Positions 52,972 to 62,362 are shown, counted from the stretch's first letter. The stretch: 64,000 nucleotides of DNA from Azospirillum sp. B21 (GCF_008364825.1 NZ_VTTO01000020.1:45021-109020); one strand, 5' to 3'. Translations and numbers: made by a program. Notes: a model not told the origin generated them from the letters alone.

Positions 52972-55686
52972 ATGAGCCTCGATCCGCGGGCCGCCCATCA
53001 TGGACGATCTGCGGGCCGGCCCTTCGGGAGCCGGCACCTGGGGGGCCGGTGCCTTGCCGGCGGGCTGGTCGCCCTGCGCCTGCTTGCGGTCCTGCTGCTG
53101 CCGATGCTGGTCGGCGGCCCGGCCGTGGCGATCAACTCGCCACCGCGTGCCATGCCGGCGCCGGAGGCGGGACCGCGGCCGGCCGAGGTCCGGGTGGCGT
53201 TGGATGACAATTACCCGCCCTACAGCTTCCGCAACGCCGACGGCACCCATGTCGGAATCGTGAAGGACCTGTGGGCGCTGTGGTCGCAAAAGACCGGCAT
53301 CGCGGTGCGGATGATGCCGAGCGACTGGAATCTGGCGCGGCAGGCGGTCGACACCGGCGCCGCCGACGTGATCGAGACCATCTTCCGCAACGGCGCGCGC
53401 GATGCGCTCTACGACTTCTCCACCCCCTACGCCCGCGTCGACGTGCCGATCTGGTTCAGCAGCGACCTCAGCGGGATCATCGGGGTGGAGTCGCTGCGCG
53501 CCTTCACCGTCGGGGTCAAGGACGGCGATTTCTGCGTCGAATGGCTGACCGACCAGGGCATCACCGCCTTCCAGCGTTATCCCGGCTTCGAAGCGATGGT
53601 GGATGCCGCCGCCCGGCAGGAGACGCGGGTCTTCTGCATGGACGATCCGTCGGCCACCTACTACATGACCAAGCGCGGGGTGCAGGGGCGCTTCCGCTAC
53701 ACCGATCCGCTCTACACCGGCGAACTGCACTGGGCGGTCCGCAAGGGCGACGTGGCGCTTCATCGCCTCATCACCGACGGCTTCGCCCGCATCGCCCCGG
53801 AGGAACGCAAGGCGATCGAGCAGCGCTGGATCGGCCGCAGCCTGGGCGGGGTGAGCCCCGGACTGATCGATCTGCTGCTCAAGCTGCTGGCTGGGGTCGC
53901 GGTGCTGGGCATCGGCGCACTGGTCTGGGTGCTGCTGCTGCGCCGTCAGGTGGAAAACAAGACGGAGAGCCTGCGCACCGCAGTCGCCGCCCTGACCGCC
54001 AGCGAGGAGCGCGTCCGCACCATCTTCGACAGCGTCACCGACGCCATCTTCATCCACGACATCGACAGCGGCGCCATCCTGGAGGTCAACCGCCGGATGG
54101 CGGAGATGTACCGCATCGGCGACACGCCACTGACGGACATCCATGTCGGGATGCTCAGCTCCGGCGTTCCGCCCTATACGCGGGACGAGGCGGCGGCCTG
54201 GATCCGCAAAGCGTCCGGCGGCGAACCGCAGCTGTTCGAATGGCATGCCCGCCGGCTGGACGGCACCCTGTTCTGGGTGGAGGTCAGCATGCGGCGCGCC
54301 ACGGTGGACGGCAACGACCGCCGCCTGCTGGTCGTCGCCCGCGACATCACCGAGCGCAAGGCGGCGCAGGAACGGGTGGAGTATCTGGCGCGCCACGACG
54401 TGCTGACCCTGCTGCCCAACCGGCTGCTGCTGCAGGACCGGACCGAACAGGCGCTGGCGCGGGCGGAACGCAGCGGCCGGCTGGTGGCGCTGGTCGCCTG
54501 CGGGCTCGACCGCTTCAAGACGGTGAACGACAGCCTGGGCCACGCCGTGGGCGATGCCCTGCTGCGCGCCACGGCGGAACGGCTGAAGGCCGCGGTGCGC
54601 GATACCGACACGGTCAGCCGCAGCGGCGGCGACGAGTTCATCCTGCTGCTGTCCGGCCTGCCCGACGCCGACGCGGTGGTGGAGACGGTCGCCTCCCTGC
54701 ACGAGACCATGGCGGCCCCCTTCCAGATCGACGGGCACGAGCTGACCGTCACCCTATCCTCCGGCGTCGCGCTGGCTCCGGCCGACGGCAAGGACTTCGC
54801 CACCCTGCTGAAGAACGCCGACACCGCCCTGCACCACGCCAAGGCCGCCGGCCGCGACACCCACCGCTTCTATGCCGAGGCGATGAACGCCGAAGCGGTC
54901 GCCCATCTGTCCACCCGCAGCGGCCTGCGCCGCGCGCTGGAACGGGGGGAGTTCCTGGTCCATTACCAGCCGCAGGTCAGCCTGGAGACCGGCGCCGTCG
55001 TCGGTGCGGAGGCTCTCCTGCGCTGGAACCATCCGGAAAAGGGCATGGTCCCGCCCGGCGCCTTCATCCCCATCGCCGAGGACAGCGGCCTGATCGTCCC
55101 CATCGGCGCCTGGGTTCTGGCGGAAGCCTGCCGGCAGGCGGCGGCATGGCACGCCCGCGGCCTGTCGCTGTCGGTCGCGGTCAACCTGTCGGCCCTGCAG
55201 CTCCAGCGCAGCGACCTCGTCCGCACCGTCACCGGGGCGCTGGCCGACAGCGGCCTGGACCCGCTGCTGCTGGAACTCGAGCTGACCGAATCGATGCTGA
55301 TCCAGAACACCGACGTGGTGATGGACAATTTGCGCCGGATCAAGGCGATGGGCGTGCAGGTGTCGATCGACGATTTCGGCACCGGCTATTCCAACCTGTC
55401 CTATATCGGCCGCCTAGCGGTGGACAAGTTGAAGATCGACCGCAGCTTCGTCGCCGACCTCACCCGCAGCCACGACAGCGCCAAGATCACCGCCGCCGTC
55501 ATCCAGATGGCCCACGGCCTGAACCTGACCGCCGTGGCGGAGGGCGTGGAGGATGCCGAAACGCTGGAGGCCCTGCGCCAACTGAACTGCGACATCGCCC
55601 AGGGCTATTTCCTCGGCCGCCCCGGCCCGGCCGACGCGGTGGAACGCGCCGCCCGGCAGGTGAACCCGTTCAGGGTCGGGGCCTGA
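52972..55686 (+). CDS. Periplasmic-binding-domain sensor with PAS, GGDEF and EAL domains
   Basis: A 904-aa membrane protein. An N-terminal signal/anchor is followed by a type 3 solute-binding domain (RVALDDNYPPYSFRNADGTH, residues about 75-300), a membrane helix (LAGVAVLGIGALVWVLLL), PAS (RVRTIFDSVTDAIFIHD), GGDEF (SGGDEF from 551; RDTD inhibitory site) and EAL (E680-A-L, with DDFGTGYSNLSY). In GGDEF the usual first metal aspartate is glycine (G511 in ACGLDRFK), so cyclase activity may be lost, leaving a phosphodiesterase. Ligand unknown, amino-acid-like by family. Confidence 0.9.
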   Translation: MSLDPRAAHHGRSAGRPFGSRHLGGRCLAGGLVALRLLAVLLLPMLVGGPAVAINSPPRAMPAPEAGPRPAEVRVALDDNYPPYSFRNADGTHVGIVKDLWALWSQKTGIAVRMMPSDWNLARQAVDTGAADVIETIFRNGARDALYDFSTPYARVDVPIWFSSDLSGIIGVESLRAFTVGVKDGDFCVEWLTDQGITAFQRYPGFEAMVDAAARQETRVFCMDDPSATYYMTKRGVQGRFRYTDPLYTGELHWAVRKGDVALHRLITDGFARIAPEERKAIEQRWIGRSLGGVSPGLIDLLLKLLAGVAVLGIGALVWVLLLRRQVENKTESLRTAVAALTASEERVRTIFDSVTDAIFIHDIDSGAILEVNRRMAEMYRIGDTPLTDIHVGMLSSGVPPYTRDEAAAWIRKASGGEPQLFEWHARRLDGTLFWVEVSMRRATVDGNDRRLLVVARDITERKAAQERVEYLARHDVLTLLPNRLLLQDRTEQALARAERSGRLVALVACGLDRFKTVNDSLGHAVGDALLRATAERLKAAVRDTDTVSRSGGDEFILLLSGLPDADAVVETVASLHETMAAPFQIDGHELTVTLSSGVALAPADGKDFATLLKNADTALHHAKAAGRDTHRFYAEAMNAEAVAHLSTRSGLRRALERGEFLVHYQPQVSLETGAVVGAEALLRWNHPEKGMVPPGAFIPIAEDSGLIVPIGAWVLAEACRQAAAWHARGLSLSVAVNLSALQLQRSDLVRTVTGALADSGLDPLLLELELTESMLIQNTDVVMDNLRRIKAMGVQVSIDDFGTGYSNLSYIGRLAVDKLKIDRSFVADLTRSHDSAKITAAVIQMAHGLNLTAVAEGVEDAETLEALRQLNCDIAQGYFLGRPGPADAVERAARQVNPFRVGA

Positions 55687-55699
55687 ACGGGCAGTCCCC

Positions 55700-56182
55700 T
55701 TACAGTCCCTTCACCAGCGCGACAAGCTGGTCGAGCGCGGTCCCCCACCCCTGGTGGAAGCCCATCTCCTCATGCTGTGTCTTGGCCGCCTCGTCCTTGT
55801 GGAAGGCGATGGCGGTATAGAGCGTGCCGCCGGCCGTCGGCTCTATGGTCACCGACGCGGTCATGAATCCGCCGCCGGTGGGACGGAACCCCGGACCCAG
55901 CGCATCGGTGAAGACCAGCAGCCGTTCGGGCTCCACGGCCAGGAAGCAGCCGGTGCTGTCGTTCCTCTCGCCATTCGGCCCCTCCATCACCGTGCGGAAC
56001 TTGCCGCCGGGCCGCAGGTCGATCTCGCAGGCGGTGGTCCGCCAGGGTGCGGGGGTGAACCACTTCATCAGAAGTTCCGGTTCGGTCCAGGCCCGCCAGA
56101 CGAGCTTCGGCGGAACCGCGACCTCACGCTTCAGTTCAAGGTCGAGCTGCGGATTGAAGTCCGTTGCGCTGTAAGCGGTCAT
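55700..56182 (-). CDS. SRPBCC (AHSA1-like) protein
   Basis: A 160-aa START-fold protein: LKREVAVPPKLVWRAWTEPELLMKWFTP (read in parts), CEIDLRPGGKFRTVMEGPNG, then EEMGFHQGWGTALDQLVALV at the end. These small proteins bind hydrophobic ligands and commonly pair with an ArsR regulator, as here. The start overlaps the ArsR stop (ATGA). Confidence 0.88.
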   Translation of the reverse strand: MTAYSATDFNPQLDLELKREVAVPPKLVWRAWTEPELLMKWFTPAPWRTTACEIDLRPGGKFRTVMEGPNGERNDSTGCFLAVEPERLLVFTDALGPGFRPTGGGFMTASVTIEPTAGGTLYTAIAFHKDEAAKTQHEEMGFHQGWGTALDQLVALVKGL

Positions 56183-56517
56183 GGGGTCCCTTCCTCCCGT
56201 TTGTTCAGATCCAGCACCAGGCCGTCCAGTTGGTCGAGCCGCTTGGTCCAGAGGTTGCGCTGGGCTTCAAGCCAGCTTTCCGCCGCCGCCAGCGCCTCCG
56301 GCTTCAGCGTGCAGGTGCGCACCCGACCGACCTTCCGCGTTTCCACGAGTCCGCTGTCCTCCAGCATCTTCAAATGCTGAAGAAAGCTCGGCAGAGCCAT
56401 CTCGAAGGGTCTCGCAAGATCGCTGACCGACGCCGGACCGCGTCCAAGCGCCTGAATAACTGCCCTGCGCGTGGGGTCCGCCAGAGCGCGAAAAGTCATG
56501 TCGAGTGCCGCATCCAT
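56179..56517 (-). CDS. ArsR-family regulator paired with the SRPBCC gene
   Basis: A 112-aa winged helix. DMTFRALADPTRRAVIQALG, then FEMALPSFLQHLKMLEDSGLVETRKVGRVRTCTL (in parts) is the non-metal ArsR subgroup that regulates SRPBCC genes. No metal-binding cysteines. It is translationally coupled to the SRPBCC gene. A palindrome just upstream (56544-56559) is its likely operator. Confidence 0.9.
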   Translation of the reverse strand: MDAALDMTFRALADPTRRAVIQALGRGPASVSDLARPFEMALPSFLQHLKMLEDSGLVETRKVGRVRTCTLKPEALAAAESWLEAQRNLWTKRLDQLDGLVLDLNKREEGTP

Positions 56518-56543
56518 GAGGGCACCCTACCGGCGATCAACAC

Positions 56544-56559
56544 TTAGGTCAACACCTAA
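56544..56559. promoter_or_regulatory. Palindromic ArsR operator
   Basis: TTAGGT-CAAC-ACCTAA, perfect 6-base arms, 27 bases upstream of the ArsR start, in the 51-base gap before the SMR gene. The position suits autorepression. Confidence 0.55.
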
Positions 56560-56568
56560 CTATCGTGA

Positions 56569-56892
56569 TCAGGCCGCCCCGTTCGCCACATGCAGGCTGA
56601 TCACCCCGGCGACGATCAGGGCGATGCCCACCACCTTCATCACCGTCAACGATTCCCCGAACACCAGCACGCCGATGGCGGCAATGGCCGCCGTTCCCGC
56701 CGCCGACCAGATGGCGTAGGCGATGCCGACCTCGATGCTGCGCAGCGCCTTGGCCAGCAGAACGAAGGCGACGCCATAGCACAGCACCACCACCGCCGCG
56801 GGGGCGAGCCGCGTCATGCCGTCCGACATCTTCATCGCGGAGGTGCCGACGATCTCGAACAGGATCGCCACCGCCAGATACAGCCAACTCAT
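56569..56892 (-). CDS. Small multidrug resistance (SMR) family transporter
   Basis: A 107-aa protein with four membrane helices. The family glutamate is in MSWLYLAVAILFEIVGTSAMKMSDG (residue about 13), and GIAYAIWSAAGTAAIAAIGVLVFGE (in parts) marks EmrE/SugE-type exporters. ATG 56892 gives the standard SMR length. Exports cationic compounds or guanidinium by proton exchange; substrate unknown. Same strand as ArsR/SRPBCC downstream. Confidence 0.92.
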   Translation of the reverse strand: MSWLYLAVAILFEIVGTSAMKMSDGMTRLAPAAVVVLCYGVAFVLLAKALRSIEVGIAYAIWSAAGTAAIAAIGVLVFGESLTVMKVVGIALIVAGVISLHVANGAA

Positions 56893-57074
56893 CGCCTCGA
56901 CACCCCGCCCATACCCGCAAAGCCGATCCCGCAGGCGGCGCAGGATGGACCGCGCGCAGGCACGCTGCAAGAGCCCCACGCCAGACACCCACGGTTGACG
57001 CCACGCCCGGCGGGCCCTAGGGTCTTTGCCCTCATTCCTTGACTTTATCTATCTGGTTTCGAAAGGGTCCGACG

Positions 57075-58643
57075 ATGACCGGCGAACGGGATCTGGCGTT
57101 GCAGGCGAAGGCATGGCCGTTCGAGGAGGCGCGCAAACTGGTCGCGCGCTTCGCGAAAGCGCCGCCCGCCAAAGGCTATGTCCTGTTCGAGACCGGCTAT
57201 GGTCCGTCGGGCCTGCCGCATCTCGGCACCTTCGGCGAGGTGGCGCGCACCAGCATGGTGCGCCACGCCTTCCAGACCATGAGCGACATTCCGACCAAGC
57301 TGTTCTGCTTTTCGGACGACATGGACGGGCTGCGCAAGGTTCCCGACAACATCCCCAACAAGGAGATGGTGGCGGCCAACCTGGGCAAGCCGCTGACCCA
57401 GGTGCCCGATCCCTTCGGCACCCATGACAGCTTCGGCGCCCACAACAACGCCCGGCTGCGCGCCTTCCTCGACAGCTTCGGCTTCGAGTACGAGTTCCAG
57501 TCCTCCACCGACTGGTACAAGTCCGGCCGCTTCGACGAGGCGCTGCTCGGCATCCTGCGCCATTACGACGAGGTGATGGCGGTGATGCTGCCCACGCTCG
57601 GCGCGGAGCGTCAGGCGACCTACAGCCCCTTCCTGCCGGTCTCGCCCTCCACCGGGCGTGTGCTGCAGGTTCCGATGCTGGAGCGCAACGTCGATGCCGG
57701 CACCATCGTCTTCCAGGACGAGGACGGCAAGAAGGTGGAGCTTCCCGTCACCGGCGGCCATGTGAAGCTGCAGTGGAAGCCCGACTGGGGCATGCGCTGG
57801 TTCGGCCTCGGCGTCGATTACGAGATGTACGGCAAGGATCTGATCCCCTCGGCCGAGCTGGCCGGCAAGATCTGCAAAATCCTCGGCGGCACCCCGCCGG
57901 AAGGCTTCAACTACGAGCTGTTCCTGGACGACAAGGGCCAGAAGATCTCCAAGTCGAAGGGCAACGGCCTGACGATGGAGGAATGGCTGGCCTACGCGCC
58001 GCAGGAAAGCCTCGCCCTCTACATGTTCCAGAAGCCGAAGTCGGCGAAGCGCCTGTACTTCGACGTGATCCCGCGCGCCGTCGACGAATATCTGACCTTC
58101 GTCGACAAGGTCCATGGCGAGGAGCCGGCGAAGAAGCTGGAGAACCCGGCCTGGCACATCCACAACGGCAAGCCGCCGACTGTGCGGTCCGACGTGTCGT
58201 TCAACCTGCTGCTCAATCTGGCGGGTGCGGCGAATGCCGAGACCAAGGACACCATGTGGGGCTTCATCCGCCGCTACGCGCCGGACGCCACGCCGGAGAA
58301 CAGCCCCTTCCTGGACAGCATGGTCGGATATGCCGTGCGCTACTACCAGGATCAGGTGAAGCCGACCAAGCAGTTCCGCGCGCCCACCGATGCCGAACGC
58401 GCCGCCCTGCAGGACCTGCTGGCCAAGCTGGACAGCCTGCCGGCCGACGCCCGCGCCGACACCATCCAGAACGAGGTGTTCGCCGTTGGCAAGGAGCACG
58501 GCTTCACCGAACTGCGGGCGTGGTTCCAGGCGCTGTACGAGGTGCTGCTGGGGCAGACCACCGGTCCGCGCATGGGCTCCTTCATCCAGCTCTACGGCAT
58601 CGACGAGACCAAGGCACTGATCCGCGAGAAGCTGGCGGCCTGA
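57075..58643 (+). CDS. lysS: Lysyl-tRNA synthetase, class I
   Basis: A 522-aa class I enzyme, the form used by most alphaproteobacteria, archaea and spirochaetes. The HIGH-type motif is in GYGPSGLPHLGTFGE and the KMSKS-type motif is KISKSKGNG. The C-terminal helical domain holds the anticodon region. ATG 57075 begins MTGERDLALQAKAWPFEEAR. Followed by a good terminator. Confidence 0.95.
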   Translation: MTGERDLALQAKAWPFEEARKLVARFAKAPPAKGYVLFETGYGPSGLPHLGTFGEVARTSMVRHAFQTMSDIPTKLFCFSDDMDGLRKVPDNIPNKEMVAANLGKPLTQVPDPFGTHDSFGAHNNARLRAFLDSFGFEYEFQSSTDWYKSGRFDEALLGILRHYDEVMAVMLPTLGAERQATYSPFLPVSPSTGRVLQVPMLERNVDAGTIVFQDEDGKKVELPVTGGHVKLQWKPDWGMRWFGLGVDYEMYGKDLIPSAELAGKICKILGGTPPEGFNYELFLDDKGQKISKSKGNGLTMEEWLAYAPQESLALYMFQKPKSAKRLYFDVIPRAVDEYLTFVDKVHGEEPAKKLENPAWHIHNGKPPTVRSDVSFNLLLNLAGAANAETKDTMWGFIRRYAPDATPENSPFLDSMVGYAVRYYQDQVKPTKQFRAPTDAERAALQDLLAKLDSLPADARADTIQNEVFAVGKEHGFTELRAWFQALYEVLLGQTTGPRMGSFIQLYGIDETKALIREKLAA

Positions 58644-58665
58644 TCCCGTCCTTTCCATTCGGATG

Positions 58666-58696
58666 AAAAGGGGGCGTCGAAAGGCGCTCCCTTTTT
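58666..58696 (+). terminator. Rho-independent terminator of lysS
   Basis: AAAAGGGGGCG, 8-base loop, CGCTCCCTTTTT: an 11-base stem with one mismatch ending in a T-run, 23 bases after the stop codon. Confidence 0.85.
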
Positions 58697-58699
58697 CGT

Positions 58700-58986
58700 T
58701 TACGAACCATTGCGAACGTTATTATTTTCCAAATTGATCGTTCGTCTGACGTGCGACTCCCACTCTGCTCATGAAATGGGCGGAATACTGCATTTCCGCC
58801 CATCCGCTGTGCGAACCAAGCCTTATTCCATACCGCGCTATGCGGTCATCGCACCGCACCAATTCGAAATCCGTGGTACCGCTAACACGGCTGTGACCGT
58901 ACACTCCGCCTCGTTACTGCATTTTGCAGTGCGTTTCCTCCCTAGACTAAAGGCCGCGCCCGTACGGGCTGCGGCCCTTTTTTTTT
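58700..58986 (+). ncRNA. Candidate small RNA with strong terminator
   Basis: The 440 bases between lysS and the DUF2336 gene contain no credible ORF. From about 58700 the sequence is AT-rich. It carries a perfect hairpin (ATGGGCGGAA at 58776, TTCCGCCCAT at 58794) and smaller ones, and ends in a second terminator (AAAGGCCGC...GCGGCCCTTT, 58949-58986, nine T). Since lysS already has its own terminator, this second one implies a separate short transcript. The exact start is uncertain; TATTAT at 58720 is a possible -10. Confidence 0.5.
58949..58986 (+). terminator. Strong rho-independent terminator
   Basis: GGCCGC(G)CCCG-TA-CGGGC(T)GCGGCC stem followed by nine consecutive T. No annotated gene lies between it and the lysS terminator. 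The DUF2336 gene begins 97 bases later. Confidence 0.9.
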
Positions 58987-59082
58987 CCATCCGCAATGCC
59001 CGCCTCCACCAGCGCGCAGGATGTCACGGGCTCGACCGTAGCCGTATTAGGGACCCGTTAACTAGGGCGGCGCTTCGATAGC

Positions 59083-60357
59083 GTGGATGCTCCCACCACC
59101 GCCCTCGCCCCTGTCGAGCGGCGGCGCAAACCGAAGGTCCATGGTCCGGTGACAGCCCGGCGCTCCCCACCCCGCCCCTCCCCCGATCTCCCGCCGGAGA
59201 CGGACGGCGGAGTCGCGCCCGAGTTGATGGACTACCTGTTCGCCGATTCGCCGGACACCACACCACCGCCCGCACAGCCCGGCCGCAGCGTCGCCCGTCA
59301 GGTCGGTGACGTGCTGGTCGAATCGCGGCTGGCGGGCATGGGCGATGCCGATGTTCGCTCCACGCTGGCCCGCAAGCTCTGCCGCCTGTTGCCCGACCTG
59401 CCGCCGGGCGGGGCCGACACCGTCAGCACCGTCGCCGTGCGTGCACTGGAACAGTTGGCCCGCGACCATATCGTCCGCGTGCGCGAGGCGCTGGCGACCG
59501 CGATCAAGGACATCGCCTGCGCGCCCCCGTCGGTGGTGGCGACGCTGGCACGCGATGTCGAGCAATCGGTGGCCGAGCCGGTTCTGCGCTGCTGCGCCGC
59601 GCTCAGCGATGAGGATCTGCTGGACATCGTCGCCGCCGCCCCAGCCGGTTGGGCATTGTCGGCCATCGCCCGGCGCCACAGCATCGGTGCCGCCCTCTCC
59701 GACGCCATCGCCGGCAGCGGCCATGCCGAAGCGACCGGCATCCTGCTGGACAACAGCGGGGCGGTGATCGCAGAACCGACGCTGGAAACGCTGGTGGAGC
59801 AATCCGCCCATCATCCCGACTGGCGGGAGAAGCTGGCCCGCCGCCCCGCCCTGCCCCGCCGGCTGGCGTTGCGGCTGGCGGATTTCGTCGATCTGGCGGT
59901 GGTGGAGCATCTGCGCCTCCGTCCCGATTTCGATGACGCCACGGTGGCGGAGATCGCCGCCACCACCCGCCGTCGCATCGACTGGGTCGAAGCCCCGGAA
60001 GCCTCCGAGTCGCCGGAACGTCGCGCCGTCCGCATGCACCGGCTGGGCAAGCTGGACGAAACCGCCCTGGGCGACGCGATGTCGTGGAACGAGGCCGGAT
60101 TCGTTCGGGCGGCGCTGACGCTCCGCGCCCGCGTGGCGCCGGAGGTCGTGGAACTGATCCTGGACTCCCACGATCCGCAGGCGGTCACCGCGCTGGTCTG
60201 GCGTGCCGGCCTGTCGATGCGTTGCGCCATGCAGATCCAGGCCCGCGCCGCCGGCATCCACCCGCGCGCCATACTGAACGCCCGGCAGGGCAGCGGCTTC
60301 CCGCTGTCCCCCGCCGAGATGGCCCGCCATTTGGAACGCTACGGCATCGGGCCGTAG
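59083..60357 (+). CDS. DUF2336 protein
   Basis: A 424-aa helical-repeat protein. The DUF2336 region spans residues about 70-300 (ARQVGDVLVESRLAG, ARKLCRLLPDLPPGGADTVS, DEDLLDIVAAAPAGWALSAIARR). The family is almost confined to alphaproteobacteria; function unknown, with HEAT-like folding suggested by its repeated two-helix units. GTG 59083 is the start. The N-terminal 60 residues are basic and proline-rich. Confidence 0.85.
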   Translation: MDAPTTALAPVERRRKPKVHGPVTARRSPPRPSPDLPPETDGGVAPELMDYLFADSPDTTPPPAQPGRSVARQVGDVLVESRLAGMGDADVRSTLARKLCRLLPDLPPGGADTVSTVAVRALEQLARDHIVRVREALATAIKDIACAPPSVVATLARDVEQSVAEPVLRCCAALSDEDLLDIVAAAPAGWALSAIARRHSIGAALSDAIAGSGHAEATGILLDNSGAVIAEPTLETLVEQSAHHPDWREKLARRPALPRRLALRLADFVDLAVVEHLRLRPDFDDATVAEIAATTRRRIDWVEAPEASESPERRAVRMHRLGKLDETALGDAMSWNEAGFVRAALTLRARVAPEVVELILDSHDPQAVTALVWRAGLSMRCAMQIQARAAGIHPRAILNARQGSGFPLSPAEMARHLERYGIGP

Positions 60358-60367
60358 GCGCGTTATG

Positions 60368-60488
60368 CCCCCTCCCTAGCCCTCCCCCTCTTCGAGGGAG
60401 AGGGGACTGCCGCTGTACTGCGAGCTTTCCCTCTCCCTCGAAGAGGGGAAGGGAGGGACCCGCGGCGAAGCCGTGGGAGGGAGGGGGC
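60368..60488. repeat. REP-like palindromic element, family C
   Basis: Arms CCCCTCTTCGAGGGAGAGGGG and the near complement CCCTCTCCCTCGAAGAGGGG, with outer CCCCCTCCCTAGCC and GGGAGGGAGGGGG. The right arm also holds GGCGAAGCC-type pairing. The layout follows A and B but with a different hairpin. It lies between convergent genes. Confidence 0.8.
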
Positions 60489-60499
60489 AAAAGCCCCCC

Positions 60500-60994
60500 T
60501 TACTGCACGCCCCCGCGCGGCATCGGCTGGCGCGGCGTGGCGCGGCCGGTCTGCGGCACCGGGGTGTCGGGCGAGACCTCCTTGTAATAGGGGCCGCGGT
60601 CGGTCGGTCCTTCCATCGCCTCGGCCGGGGTGACGATCTGCTCGCCGGTGCCGGCATCGAAGGCGATCAGCGCCTGCTGGCGGACTTTCAGGCAGGCCTC
60701 GCGCTTGGCCGCCATCTCCGGCGACTGCGAGCCGTCGAGCGCCACCAGCGGCAGCACCCAGCTGGACCGCTGGTCGGCGGCGATCGAGGTGTAGACGTAG
60801 TTGGTCAGCGGCTGGCAATAGGCGACGCTGGTTTCCGCCGCGGCGTCGGTGATCGGCGCGGCGGCGATGGCGGCACCATAATCGCCAACCGTCTGCGCCT
60901 GGGCGCCACCGGCAACCAGGGCACCGGCGATGCCGGCGCCGAGCGCCAGCGACATGGTCAGACCGGGAATGAAACGGGCCACGAGCTTGGCCAT
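60500..60994 (-). CDS. Exported protein of unknown function
   Basis: A 164-aa protein. A signal peptide (FIPGLTMSLALGAGIAGALVAGGAQA, read in parts; cleavage near AQA-QTV) precedes a mature chain with two cysteines (AYCQPL and REACLKV) likely to pair, and a proline-rich tail (PDTPVPQTGRATPRQPMPRG). ATG 60994 has AAGGAG 8 bases upstream. Not recognised. Divergent from mdh. Confidence 0.75.
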   Translation of the reverse strand: MAKLVARFIPGLTMSLALGAGIAGALVAGGAQAQTVGDYGAAIAAAPITDAAAETSVAYCQPLTNYVYTSIAADQRSSWVLPLVALDGSQSPEMAAKREACLKVRQQALIAFDAGTGEQIVTPAEAMEGPTDRGPYYKEVSPDTPVPQTGRATPRQPMPRGGVQ

Positions 60995-61264
60995 AAGCGC
61001 TCTCCTTCGACCATATTCGAACAAGGTAAGGACCGGACGCGAACCATACGTATAAAGCCGAACGCTCCGGCTGTTGGAAAGGATCATCGGGGGTGCGACG
61101 CAAAGCTGCAATGCCCCGCTTGCGGTGATGCTTGCCCTCCGCGACAAAACGCGCTACCTACGCTTCCGAAATCTCGGGGCGCTGGATCCCTAAGACGTTA
61201 GAATGACCAACGGTTCTAGTCTCCCGCTGAATGGGGGACGCTCAAACGTTTTAGGGAACGCTCC

Positions 61265-62233
61265 ATGGCTCGCAAGAAGATTGCGCTCGTCGGTGCCGGC
61301 CAGATTGGCGGCACGCTGGCTCTGCTCGCTGCTCAGAAGGAACTGGGCGACGTCGTCCTGTTCGACATCGCCGAAGGCATGCCGGCCGGCAAGGCGCTGG
61401 ATCTCGCCGAAACCTCCCCGGTCGAGGGCTTCAACGCCAGCCTGACCGGCGGCAACGACTACTCGATCATCGAGGGTGCCGACGTCGTGATCGTCACCGC
61501 CGGCATCCCGCGCAAGCCGGGCATGAGCCGCGACGACCTGATCGGCATCAACAGCGGCGTCTGCAAGACCGTCGGCGAGGCCATCGGCAAATACGCCCCG
61601 AACGCCTTCGTCATCGTCATCACCAACCCGCTCGACGTGATGGTGTGGGTGCTGCAGCAGGCGTCCGGCCTGCCGCCGGAGCGCGTGGTCGGCATGGCCG
61701 GCGTGCTCGATTCGGCCCGCTTCCGCTACTTCCTGGCCGAAGAGTTCAACGTCTCGGTCGAAGACGTCACCGCCTTCGTGCTGGGCGGCCACGGCGACAC
61801 GATGGTCCCGCTGGTGCGCTACTCCACCGTCGCCGGCATCCCGCTGCCCGATCTGGTCAAGATGGGCTGGACCACGCAGGAGAAGCTGGACGCCATCGTT
61901 CAGCGCACCCGTGACGGCGGCGCCGAGATCGTCAAGCTGCTGAAGACCGGTTCGGCCTTCTACGCCCCGGCCGCGTCCGCCATCCAGATGGCCGAGTCCT
62001 ACCTGAAGGACCAGAAGCGCGTTCTCCCGGTCGCCGCCCACCTGAGCGGCCAGTACGGCCAGGACGACCTCTACGTCGGCGTCCCGACGATCATCGGCGC
62101 CGGCGGCGTCGAGAAGATCATCGAGATCGAGCTGAACGACGAAGAGAAGGCGATGTTCCAGAACTCCGTCGACGCGGTGAAGACGCTGGTCGACGTCGTG
62201 AAGAAGCTGGACGCCGAGAAGTCCGCTTCCTAA
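61265..62233 (+). CDS. mdh: Malate dehydrogenase
   Basis: A 322-aa NAD-dependent enzyme of the LDH-like MDH group. The NAD motif is ALVGAGQIGGTLALL; the substrate loop is RKPGMSRDDL; the catalytic histidine is in GGHGDTMVPLVRYS. The stop codon lies in the loop of a small hairpin (GTCCGC/GCGGAC). First of a TCA block with sucC and sucD, typical of alphaproteobacteria. Confidence 0.97.
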   Translation: MARKKIALVGAGQIGGTLALLAAQKELGDVVLFDIAEGMPAGKALDLAETSPVEGFNASLTGGNDYSIIEGADVVIVTAGIPRKPGMSRDDLIGINSGVCKTVGEAIGKYAPNAFVIVITNPLDVMVWVLQQASGLPPERVVGMAGVLDSARFRYFLAEEFNVSVEDVTAFVLGGHGDTMVPLVRYSTVAGIPLPDLVKMGWTTQEKLDAIVQRTRDGGAEIVKLLKTGSAFYAPAASAIQMAESYLKDQKRVLPVAAHLSGQYGQDDLYVGVPTIIGAGGVEKIIEIELNDEEKAMFQNSVDAVKTLVDVVKKLDAEKSAS

Positions 62234-62250
62234 GGCGGACTGCGCGTTCT

Positions 62251-62293
62251 CCGGCGCTGTCCCGGCCCATTTTCCGGGTCGGGGCGGCGCCGG
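62251..62293 (+). other. Intercistronic hairpin between mdh and sucC
   Basis: Outer stem CCGGCGC/GCGCCGG and inner stem CCCGG/CCGGG. No T-run follows. It may stabilise or separate the mdh and sucCD parts of the message. Confidence 0.45.
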
Positions 62294-62362
62294 TGGTGCG
62301 CCCGTCTTGTCCTTCAGTCGACCCGTTCTCGTCAGCCGAACCAAAAAACAGATGGACGCCCG

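Noticed and set aside
52763..52975. A 70-codon frame ending at the start of the GGDEF-EAL gene
   Set aside because: Arginine/proline-rich shadow composition and no ribosome site; not a credible leader gene.
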